The position numbers were made by a program, and so were the translations under genes. Positions 34,271 through 44,407 of a stretch of DNA of 64,000 nucleotides are shown piece by piece. Location: the NCBI GenBank assembly GCA_014529385.2, contig CM043944.1, forward strand, positions 73,991,384 to 74,055,383, read 5' to 3'. How positions within the stretch are numbered: the first letter of the stretch is position 1; each line of letters starts with the position of its first letter. The notes beneath the pieces are model-generated. The model worked only from the letters and a program-made list of their open reading frames with translations, searched no databases and was not told where the DNA came from. This DNA is from Adiantum capillus-veneris. Taxonomy: Eukaryota; Streptophyta; Polypodiopsida; Polypodiales; Pteridaceae.

Positions 34271-37200
34271 ATTTGACTCATATCCTCGTGTGCCGTTGAA
34301 GCGAAACACAATGACATGGTAGAAAGCAAGTCCATGAAAGAAATGTTGAGCTGCAAAACATAAGGACAAGTAATGAGCATCAAAGGCCAACAAGGATGAA
34401 ACATGAAGTACAATGAACAACCATACAAAGTGAATTTTTTGCTTCTAAAAGATGGGTGAATCATAGTAAAAAACTAGACAACATAAAGAAAAAAAACACC
34501 TAAACTATCGTGAAGATTAAACCACTTGAAATTTCAGTTTTATGCATGAAACACAAGCAATCAATTATGACCCTAAGCTAATGCAAGTTCATAAACCTAC
34601 TAGCTAAAAACTATGTGACCAATCTTAATAACTCATTCAAGTCTATCATGTCTATGGGCTATAAAGAAGCTCATAATCTATTAGTACATTGTCATAGCTT
34701 TTTGTAGCTCATGGAAGTTTTTTTTTTGTAATTCATTGAAAAAAGTAAAGCTCAATACAAGGCTAACACCACAAGGCAAGTCTAGGTGAGACTCTCAGCT
34801 CCTTGAACCCTCAAGAAGATGTTCCAAAAGCCTACTAGCCTCCCAAGGCGACGGCTAACCCCTATCAACCAAGGCATCGGTTTAGGGCCTTGACCAAGCG
34901 AGCCAAGGTGATTCCCCTCACCTGCCAAGTGCCAATAAGGCGATAGGCCTCACATGGATACAACATAGCATAGAGATTTTCTCTTCATGTGTTTAGTAGC
35001 ATTTTTTCTACTTTTTTCTTGACACTTTTTTGCTTCATTGATTCATTTTTTTAGCACTTTTTTATTGCTTCCAACATGAGATTTTTATGGCAATTGGACT
35101 AAAGGACTAAGGCTAATCATAGCCCTAGATCATGTTAAAAATGAATGGAGTATTAAGACTATCACTAAGAGTCTAGAACTAATCAGAAATGAACCTAAGG
35201 TCAAGGCCAATTACCTATGATTAGCACACATAAAACCTAATTTTTTGATGAGTTAATATTCATAAAGAAAAGTGTTGAAACTTTAGGATGCTTAGCTTTT
35301 GAACATGAAAAAACCATAGCTTAGAAGCAAAAAATACTTAAGCCAAGCATAAAGAATGAAGAGATTGAACAAAAGAGTAAAATCATGGAAGGATTACACC
35401 TATTTATGCTCTTTTAAGCATCCTTGAGCAAGCATCCCCTTTGTAGAAAAGCCTCTTGATTTTTTTACTTGCAATAGAAGCTGCTTTGAAGCTAAGTGTG
35501 AACACAAGCTCCAATGTCTTTTATTGAAAGCCAAAAGCACACAAATAACATTAATGAAAACCTAAAGTTAGGGGCTTGCATACCCAAATTTTCCAAAGGG
35601 AAAAAACCAATGCCTTTGGTTATGCACATGATGCTCTTTGATAGCAATTTTATGCATACATAACAACCATGAGAGATAAAATGAGCTTCTACATAAGCAA
35701 ATTTTACAATTTACAGTCTCTCATGCATGATTCAAAAGTTGATTAGTTTCTAGCTCACTTGAATTATGGAATTTAAAACAAACCAAAAGCTGAAAATATG
35801 AAACTTTGATGAAATGAAGTGGCTCTTCAAAGCCAAATTTTACAATTTATAGCTCCAAACAAGTCAGCTAACAACTAGCTCACATGAAATTTTACATTCT
35901 AGAGCAATCTATAAGCTAGAGATGACTGCAACTTGATGAAATGAAAATGAATGGCTCTCAATAGCCAAATGTTGCAATTGAAATCTCTTAAAAAATTTGG
36001 GTAAATACTATCTCAAAATGAAAACATTTGCATTTTAGACCAAGCTATGAGCTAGCATGTATACAACTTTTAGTCAAAAGAATTTGGAATGGCTCTAGCT
36101 AGCCAAGTTTTGCAATATTTTGCAAAGATGACCCTTTCTTGGATCAAGGAAAGTACACTCCTACCCACATCCTTCAAAACAACTCAAATCATTAGTGCTT
36201 CAAAGAATTTGTCATTCAAAGTAAGCACTAAAAAATGCACAATCGATCACAACCCCAAAATGCTCTCTTTTGGCCGTTAAAACAAGGTCAATGTTAGTGC
36301 TTTGCAATGATTTCACATTAATGTTAAGCACTAAAAATGCATAAAAATGCCAAGCCCAAACTTTAGTAATCTCTTTTGGCTATCAAACAGGCTCAATTTT
36401 AGTGCTTTCCAATGATTTTTCATTCAATTCAAGCACTCAAATGCAATAAGCAATACCAAGATCCATTTTTGATACACATTTTTCACCAATCATCCTTGCA
36501 GTGTCAATTGTAGCTCTCAAAAGTGAAGCCCTCCTGCATACCAAAAAGAATTCTCTTTTAGTGCAATGAAAACGCCACACTAAACCATTTGTACCATTGG
36601 TCAATATCTCTTCAATATAGCTCAATAATTGGTGCATCAAAAAATTTGGAATTCAAGAAATGCACTTAAAATATTCATGATCGAATACAATCCATGAAAA
36701 AATGTAATGACCATCTACCAAAAATTAGCACCTTTGGCATTGAAATCAGGCTATACAAATGTCGAGCTTTAATCACAAACCCAAAATTTAATGTTATCCC
36801 ATGGATTTTTACCCAAAATTGATGATCATTTTATTTGACATACATATCAAAAGAACAAGAGAGGGGGGGGGGGGGGGGGGGGGGGGGCAATCCACTCCAA
36901 AAGTCTTCAATGAATTAATGAAAACCACAAAAGTCATGTCCCATACTCTCATATATAGCAAAACAAACCAAATACAATCAAGGTGAAAAAATGTAAGCAT
37001 GATGATTGCCATCCTTGATTCAATAATAGGTAGGCTCTCGAGTGGCCATGAGGAGACACGATTAGCTTGGTTGGAAATGTCTTTGTTTTTATTTCTAATT
37101 AGTTAATAATTGGGGCTGAAAGCTTATCAAGATTGCTCCACCTTCCTCCATTTTGTTTTGTTTAAATTTAATATCCAATTAGTCAGTTCTCACAAGCTCA

Positions 37201-37499
37201 AAAGCTGGTGGTGGGTGGGAACGTCTGCTTAGCCTTTTTTTCTTCTTTTTAAATCTCAAAATACATTTATTGCGTGGTTTACATGAATCATGCATGGCGT
37301 TAACGTTCAAACAAGACTCCACATTAGAGAGGCGTGTTTGTGAGGGGCGATGGCTTGGGGAGCGGCGATTAGTATTACAACAAATTATCAATGGCGTCTG
37401 TGAACCAAAATCACGACCCAAAACACCCGGTGCAGAAACACATAGGATGTGTGGCCGAAATCTGCAGGTCTTCGTTTTTGAAATCTGAAGTGCCTAATG
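34271..37499. other. Non-coding AT-rich internal region with degenerate tandem repeats
   Basis: No coding frame. Loose repeats of about 120-130 bp are readable: AGCCAAATTTTACAATTTA/CTAGCTCAC blocks (about 35690-36110) and AAGCACTAAAAATGC/CTCTTTTGGC blocks (about 36170-36450). A 25-base poly-G run sits at 36863-36887. It probably is the internal part of the element ending at 34256, of large-retrotransposon-derivative type. The outer end of the E3 3' LTR lies somewhere in 37000-37500. Confidence 0.45.
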
Positions 37500-38021
37500 T
37501 GTAGTTCTACTCAATGTCAACGCGTGGATATGCTGCAATGCAAAATCGGACAACGTATGCTCACCCAAACTACCGATGAAGCTCGTAGAAGGAGCTCCCA
37601 AAGCCGGACTGTACGCGCGCAATGTTGGTATCGGCTTGTAACTCTAGTCGGGGGCAACACGCTGCACTCCTCCGCACTCGATTCCGAACACCGTAGCACA
37701 TGTAGCATCAAGACAAAGCTCACACTCTCTGTCACGTAAACAGTACGCTCACTCACAAACTTAAACTTGTTTAAAATGACAAAAGGTTTTTCATTAAGGT
37801 CAAAAAGTGATATATATACCTTACAACTTCTCAAACCGTAAAGTTTCAAAATCATCCATCTACTCCATCTAACTATCAAAACTGGGATACAATCTAGAAA
37901 CTTCTGTAAGTCCCACTATTTACAAGGTGAAAAACCGGGTTTTCCTCAATGAATGACTAATTACAAAAAATAATAATCCGCAGAGTAGTTAGATGCCGTG
38001 GGGTGTGTCCAGCTTCTAACA
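37500..38021 (-). repeat. E3 3' LTR (inner end certain, outer end not)
   Basis: The minus strand starts TGTTAGAAGCTGGACAC after the PPT. A TATATATA element lies near 37810, and GAGAGTGTGAGCTT near 37720 is shared with the LTR at 55231. Confidence 0.6.
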
Positions 38022-38057
38022 TCCCCCCCCCTCCTTGTTCATGTCGTCCCCGACATG
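38022..38057 (-). promoter_or_regulatory. E3 polypurine tract and adjoining hairpin
   Basis: The minus strand has AAGGAGGGGGGGGA directly before the LTR. Just upstream is a 7-bp stem, CATGTCG/CGACATG with loop GGGA (38040-38057). A similar stem precedes the PPT at 55232, with a G-T pair. Confidence 0.75.
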
Positions 38058-38073
38058 GCCTTGATCTTTTGCT

Positions 38074-41000
38074 TTACCTTATGGTCTCCTGCATCTTTAG
38101 CAGTGATTCGTACCGTGCATGTAGATTTAGCATTGTTGGTCCAAAGATGTCTGTATGCATGGTAAAGAACCCCGTGTAGAAAGCTTCTTCAAACGCCTGG
38201 AGGTGATAGGATGGGAGAAACATGATTCTTTGATATAACGCATGTATCACCTCCTTGGAAGGCTGACCTGACATATCATAAGCACATCTGTATGTGTCGT
38301 GGAAGAAAAATATGTTGTCAGTCACCTGTCCTGGCTTGAAGGTTTCAAATACTGCTAGGACGGTTCTGCAGATCGTCCTCATCATGATGCATGTAAGGTC
38401 AGGTGAGCCAGTGAACAACTTTATGGCGCCCGTTAGGGTTTTCACCATGTATTGTACACTTATTCTCTCACCTGCCTTCAGGCCTGGCAGCTTTGGGTAG
38501 TTCAGCCAAGTGGGTTGGCTTCTCTGTAAGATTTCGTGTGCTTTCCATGTCCTAACCCTTGGTAGAGGGCAGAAGCTGATGTTGTCTCTGATGTGTTTAG
38601 GTGCTTCTACCAAGTGTATTAGGTACTACGGGTACTTCGTAAGCCAAGCCTTCCTCCACTTGGGCTGAGAATCCACTATCATCCTTACTCCTTCTGGCCT
38701 AGATGTGTTTGCGTTGTAGAGAGGGACCGTTGGCTCTTCTCTGATCCGCTGGTTTATTGTTGCCGCTTCATATTTAAGCAATGGATATGGGATAGAGGGT
38801 TGTAGCCATTCACGCCTGAGATTGCTGGTGTCGATTTTTTGAATTGTCATTGATTTGAAAACCCTCTCTTCCCATTCCAAGGATTCTTTTGTGCTTTCTT
38901 TGAGCTCTGCCTCTATTGCTTTTCGCAATTTTTCCTCCTCTTCTTGTGTTAGATCCTGGGGTTCTTGAGAGGAGCCTGCTATGCTTTCCTCTGGCATGGG
39001 TGTGTCCATAGGATCTGCCACATTGTCGAGGTCGATGCCCTCATTGGTAGCTGGCCCTGAGCTCTCTGCTTCTGCTTGTTGCCGGCCTTTCAACTCCTTT
39101 ATTTTCTTGAGGAGTGTCTGCTTCTCCGCTTCGGCTTCTCCGCCCATAGTCACGAGGAGGTCATTGAGTTCAGCATTTACCTTTTCAGCCTCCTCGAGCT
39201 TTATCTTCATGCTCTCCAATTCTTCTTGTAGGGCTTTCTGGCTGTCCTCCAATCTGGTTTGCATTGCGATAGAACCTTCAACCATGATCACCCTCTGCTT
39301 CTTCTCAAGAGTCAACTCCCTTTGGAGTTCTTGCATCTGCTCTTCATACATTTGACTCTCCGAAATAACTTGAGTTGAGCTTGTAGCTCTAACTCTCGCA
39401 GGTGATGCTCTCAGCCTTTGGATGGTTTGATCTTTTACTTTTAATTGGTCCTTGAGCTCAAGGACTTCATCCAGGCTTGCTTCTTGTTCTATTTCTGCCT
39501 TTGCCTTAGCATTCCTCAAGGCCTCTACTTCTTTCTTTTCCTCTGCTAGCTGGAGTGTCAGATTATCCCTTTCTTTTTTTGCATCTCGCAATGACTTGCT
39601 GAGTTGCAGGCACTCTTCTTCAGCTGCTTGCAATCTTTTTTCCGCTGCCTCATTTGCTTCTTCCTTTGCTTGGTAGTTTTGTAGAGCAGTGGCCAGGCTG
39701 GCCTGGAGGTCAGCTTCTCTTTCTTTGTGTCCTTGGCTTTTTGCCTGCAGTAGATCTCTTTCCATCTTGGTCTTTACTTCAGTGGCCTTTAGAGTTATCA
39801 ATTCTTCATTTGATGCCACAGATTGTGCCCTTATTCTAGCTAGCATTGTCATCACCACATCCCAATCATTCGAGGGCGGGTGCAGGTCTACCGTGTCGGT
39901 AGAAATTTCCTTAAGTTCAACTAGCCGGATGCCTGGCATCTGTTCTTTACTTCCTATCCTTGCCAAGTCGAATGCGACTGTGGCGGCTTCTTCTCTTGTA
40001 TAGCCTACAGCTAGCAGGTCTAGAAATGCATAATATGCTTCCTCAAGCTCTTTTTGCTCAGATGCAGGCTTGGCCTCTTCTTTGGGCTCAGGCTCTGGCT
40101 TTTGCTCTTGCTCTTCATCCTGGTGTTCTTCTTGATTGTCTCCGGCCTCCCTATCTTCTGGTGGTGGGCTATTAGGAGGTGGTGATGGTTGTGGTGATGG
40201 CGGTGGGCTAGGTTTAGAGCTATCTGGTAAAGCTCTAGGTTTGCCCTTAAATTCTCTATGTGCTTTCGTCTTTCTTTCCCTTTCCTAGTTTTCTTGTTCA
40301 TCTAGCAACGTCTGCCGTATCTGCTCCACTTCTTCCTCGGTGAAAGGGACGTGGGGAATGTTTTTCGATGCGGCATAAAGAATCTCGAAATTCTTGATGT
40401 AGTCTTCGAAGCGGTCCCTCTGCACTCTTCTTGAGGATACGGACATAGACTCGAGGGATGGCTTCCATAATTCGTTTAAATCGCCCTCAAGGGCTCTTTC
40501 TGCTCAGAAACTCTCCATCAGCCTCGCGAGTCTAGCCACTTTTTGTGACCGAGTCTCTTTGGCCGGCACTTGAGCAGATTCTGTTTTTCCTTTCTTCTGC
40601 TCAGGTTGCTCCTCTTCCACTGGCTCTAGTCGTCTCTTCAATCTTGTAGCCACCCTTGGTGCTCTGTGTGTCTCGTCTTCTTTGTCTTCCTTTACCCTGA
40701 GCCAGTCATTCTGAGATGGGGGCTTAGGCCACCTTCCCTTGGCGTGTAGTGCTGCATAAACTACCTTGGTTATCATTTCTCCTGGCACTATGTAGGTTGG
40801 CTTTTTGTTTCCCATCTTCACCAGGATGTCATGTATGTATGCCACATAATTGATTATCTTTGGGGTGCCTTTCGTCATTGCCCAAGTAAATGTTGTGGCA
40901 ATTGCACCTGGCGGCATCCTGTACTTCTGCGGCCTCTTTGTGCACATGTGGAAGTACTGGTTGTACAATTGGCTCATGATCACCACCTTTGGGTTGGCGA

Positions 41001-41280
41001 TGTCTTCAAAAGTGTAATTAGCCTTTTTCTCTTTGTACACCTTTACTTCATCCCTTCTCTTTGTCACACTGTCTCCCTGATTGGAGAGATCTAGTGCATG
41101 GGCTACAACCCTTTCCGTGATAATGATCTCTGTGTTGGGTCTGCCGTGCAAATCCGTCACCTTGGCCACTCCATCTTCTTTAATGCTGGTTACAAACTCC
41201 CATACTCTTTTGACGTCCACCCCTATTGGGATTGCTTCGAAATAGTTATGGAGGTCAATTTTCTCCAAGTAGCCGGCCAT
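38074..41280 (-). pseudogene. E3 ORF3: large extra protein between pol and the 3' LTR
   Basis: One frame of 1,069 codons with nonsense codons at 40504 (TGA), 40285 (TAG) and 38626 (TAG). The N-terminal globular part (MAGYLEKIDLHNYFEAIPIG; LHGRPNTEIIITERVVAHAL; YVAYIHDILVKMG) is of a kind seen in plant transposon-associated proteins, but I cannot name the family. Next come a basic/acidic linker, a proline-rich stretch, a long Glu/Lys/Gln coiled coil (about 39850-39050), an acidic segment, and a C-terminal domain (VRTWKAHEILQRSQPTWLNY; FFHDTYRCAYDM) ending 37 bp before the PPT. No membrane segment is obvious, so it is not a typical envelope. Function unknown. Confidence 0.7.
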
Positions 41281-41560
41281 TTTGCTTCAGACAAATGAGT
41301 TCTCTTGGCAGCATTGGCAGCTCTATTACATTGCCGTCATTGTCCTTGAACACACCCTGGTAGATCTTTAGGTCGTTTGACTCTAGTAGATCTTCCTGTA
41401 TCCAGGTGCTTGTGGGCTTTAATGTTCCCTCTGGAATGACAAATGGTTCCACCTCATCCAGATAGTCTTTGATTGTCATTCTCTTCTTCTTTGCCGGTGA
41501 CTTCGAGGCTGCCATAGATCCTGTTGCACTCAGCAATCCAAAGTTAGCGTTTTTTTCCAT
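41255..41560 (-). pseudogene. E3 ORF3, N-terminal extension in another frame
   Basis: A 101-codon frame with a basic patch (SPAKKKRMTIKDYL) ending LICLKQNGRLLGEN. It overlaps the start of the long ORF3 frame at an A4 run (41280-41290). One base fewer in that run would join the two, so a single-base indel in one original ORF is likely. Confidence 0.55.
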
Positions 41561-41694
41561 ATCAGCTGCTAAACTGAGTTTTACTTATCCAAATGACTTG
41601 AAAATTGAAATTTTAGCTTAAAAGGAACTTGTGAAGCTGTGCATGTGCTCACAGTGCGAAGTTGACCAAAAAAAATAAAAATAAAAATCCATCT

Positions 41695-42572
41695 AGACAT
41701 CCTACGCGTAGGATGTCTTTTTCTTCAGAACTGGTTCATACTTGTCATATAGGTAGTGTAAGGCTCATGGAACATGGTTATAAGCTTGGATTTGAATTTG
41801 GATGTCAAAAAGTGGATTTTTGGGCTGATTTAGGCTTTAGGTCACAATTTGGGTAGATTGTCCATCATGGGAAGCAATTGATGTCCAAATGGGTTGAAAC
41901 TTGTTATATGGGCTCAATGCATCATGGTAATATCTCCTATGATGTCATTTCTTGCACAGAAGGCTAAATCTAGGCTTAAGACATCCTACACGTAGGATGT
42001 CTTTTTCATCAGAATTGCATGAAACTTGATCTGTGGGTTGTCCTTGACCTATGGATCATAGCCATGTTCTTGGATTTGGATTTGGATAATATTTGATGCC
42101 TGTAGGGCTCTGTGAGGTGTTTTTGGGCTCAAAAAGTGTATCTTGAAGGTTTTGGGGGTCAACAGTGTTTAGAAGGGCTTTAAGCTTGACATATGGGCTC
42201 TTGCTGATGAGGTAATTGATTCTGAAATGACAAAACTTCTCATTCATGCCCAGAAGGTCAATTAGACATCCTACGCGTAGGATGTCTAATTCCTCATTTT
42301 AACTCCCAGACCACACAGAAAGTTAGTTGATGTGTATGTGAATGTGTTGTGCAAGTTTCATGAGATTTGGACAAGATTTGGTAGGTCAATGGCCCATTAG
42401 TGTCTTTATGCCCTAACTTTGCGTTTTTCCATGCATATGAGGTCCAATCTCATCCAAATGTGATGAAACTTGGTGTAGGGCTTGTAAATGTTATTCAGAA
42501 CATGTGCATGACAAGAATTGTTGGGTTTTGTGCCAAAAAATGTCCTTGAGACATTCTACGCGTAGGATGTCT
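41695..42572. repeat. Array of a 24-bp palindrome at 284-285-bp spacing, in the E3 3' UTR
   Basis: The half-site AGACATCCTACG plus its complement starts at 41695 (perfect), 41979 (one mismatch), 42264 (perfect, extended to 32 bp by AATT/AATT) and 42549 (one mismatch). Steps are 284, 285 and 285 bp. Sequence between the palindromes is only loosely similar from unit to unit (ACTTG.TATATGGGCT-like pieces), so the palindrome is the best-kept part. No ORF runs through it. Possible roles: hairpin in RNA, protein-binding site, or recombination/packaging signal; all are inference. Confidence 0.9.
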
Positions 42573-44170
42573 CCTGGTGATTTTTCCTTTGTTAGTACTC
42601 CCAGTGCTTGCCCTTTGCCCCCCTAAGTCCCTTTTGAGCCTAATTTCAACAAAAAAGTCAAATGGATAGAGTATAACTCCCTGTGTGGACTTCAGAGCCT
42701 CCGAGCTGTTTTCTGACTTTTGGAGTGCTTTTTGGCGATGAAATTCCTCGATGTTGGTCTCCATAGCTTCCCAATCCCTTGGGGATCCTTGCCGTATGGT
42801 TTTTGTTGACTTCGGCTTCATCGGAGCTTCATTTGGCAATTTGTTGCTCTAGAAGCACCCATGGCCACGTTTACATACCTTTGATGATTTGTGGTGGTCC
42901 ACCACCATAGGACTTGGTTGTTGATGGTCTAGGAAAGCCGCTCGTGAAGTTTGGTGGCGAACGGACTTGCGGTTTGGCCGCAAGTGCATTTTGATGCTTT
43001 GTCTGTCTGATGCCGTTTCTGAGGTTTAGTGGCGCTTCAGGTCACTTTTTGGTCATGCGGGTCATATGGACTTGTCGAGCATGTCGATATGCTCCTACCC
43101 ATAAATTTTGGTAGCATTTGGTCGCCGTTTTGCCGATTTCCCATTTGGTGGCCTCTTGCGGGTTTCTGGGAATTAGGGTTTTTCCCGATGGTTTCCCACT
43201 GCCTTTGGCTATCCAGGACTGGTCTCCTAGACTAGGGTAAGCTGCTGATGAAGTCTTGTTGCTTTTGGGTTAGCCGTTAGGCTGTCGTTTCTACTTGCAG
43301 GTCTCTACCGCCCGCTTTGTGTGTGACTTCTACGCTAGTTCTCACGACAAAATGACAAACATGCGCGAAAAGCTCAAGGTGGTGAGCTTACCTCTCATGT
43401 CTGGAGTTGGTCGGGTAGCCGTGCGCGTCGTAGAAGCTGCTAGAAGATCGATCCTCTCTAGGTGGCAGAAGCTCTCCCCACAAGGTCAATAGTGAGAATG
43501 AGCTAAAAATGGGGTGAAAAATTCTTATAATGGAGGTCCCCGAACCATTTTTCGTGAAATTTGACATGTGCTCCTATCTTTCTACAAGATGCGGTTTAGG
43601 CTCAAAAGTTTCTTGATTTGGACTCCATTTGCTCTGTTTACCAGAAATTTGTCATTTCGGTCAAAACCTGGCCAAAACACGCTTTCCGCTCCAGTCTCAT
43701 AATTGCACCCCCACTGTACCATAGGTTGTCTTTTAGTCACTAGTCATCCCCATATTTTTTGTTTTTCATTACGACTGTTTTTCACCTGCTTTTTGTATTT
43801 TTGAAGTTTTTCTGCCAAAAATTAGCAAAATTAAAAGGAAAATAGAAAATCAAACCCAGAAAATCCCCAAAATTCATAATAAATCACAAACATCACCGCA
43901 ACACATTATATACACTCACATGCAATTTTTACGGCCGGATTTCTCCATTTTACCAGTATTTTGCCTGAAAAAATGGTTATTTCTACTTATATACACACAC
44001 CTAGGGGCTTGATTTGGCGTTTGGCCCCATATACCTGTAGCTTCATGCTGTATAAGGGCATATATACTTGGGTTACTCCAGAAAATTTCGCTATCAAACG
44101 TCAACCCTTAAAATAGTCGAAAATCATGCCCTTTTTTGTTGTTTCTGTTATTGGTTCCGCATTGAGAATG
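42573..44170. other. E3 3' UTR, non-coding
   Basis: No frame resembles a protein. The stretch at 43900-44060 is also readable in E4 at about 56560-56690 (ATATGCCCT and AGCCCCTAGG on the minus strand), which shows it is shared element sequence. Confidence 0.6.
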
Positions 44171-44210
44171 CCTCCCCCCCTCCTAGTCGGAGTCCTCCCG
44201 GACGACAAGG
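44171..44210 (-). promoter_or_regulatory. Second PPT-like tract with hairpin after pol (E3)
   Basis: The minus strand reads TAGGAGGGGGGGAGGCATTC about 240 bp after the pol stop. A GTCC-GGGA-GGAC stem lies just upstream. E4 has the same tract at 56733-56745. It is not followed by an LTR. It could be an internal plus-strand primer or a relic of an old 3' end. Confidence 0.6.
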
Positions 44211-44407
44211 TCTCGCCTCGGAGTATGTGTGGTGCATAGGTTGAAAAAGTCGTGCTAATGCCTGGCCGATTAATGTGGCCCTATTTTATGCATACTCGGT
44301 CAATGCATGGAAAAATTAATGTTGTGCAAGAGAAGGGAATAAGCAAGATGCTTATTGGCATTCGCCGTCGAGATTTCTTGTTTTCTTGGCAAGTAGTAGC
44401 TGTAACT

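Noticed and set aside
36863-36887. Poly-G run as a polypurine tract
   Set aside because: No LTR start follows on the plus strand; a homopolymer is enough to explain it.
37179-37421. 80-codon minus frame ending in a lysine run
   Set aside because: Lies in or beside the E3 3' LTR, with no motif and no related frame in the other LTR.
40020-40301. 93-codon minus frame rich in His and Lys
   Set aside because: It overlaps the ORF3 reading frame, which is continuous there apart from one TAG and encodes the proline-rich hinge; this frame is its shadow.
41695-42572. CRISPR-like array
   Set aside because: Repeats are palindromes 285 bp apart in plant retroelement DNA, without short unique spacers or cas genes.
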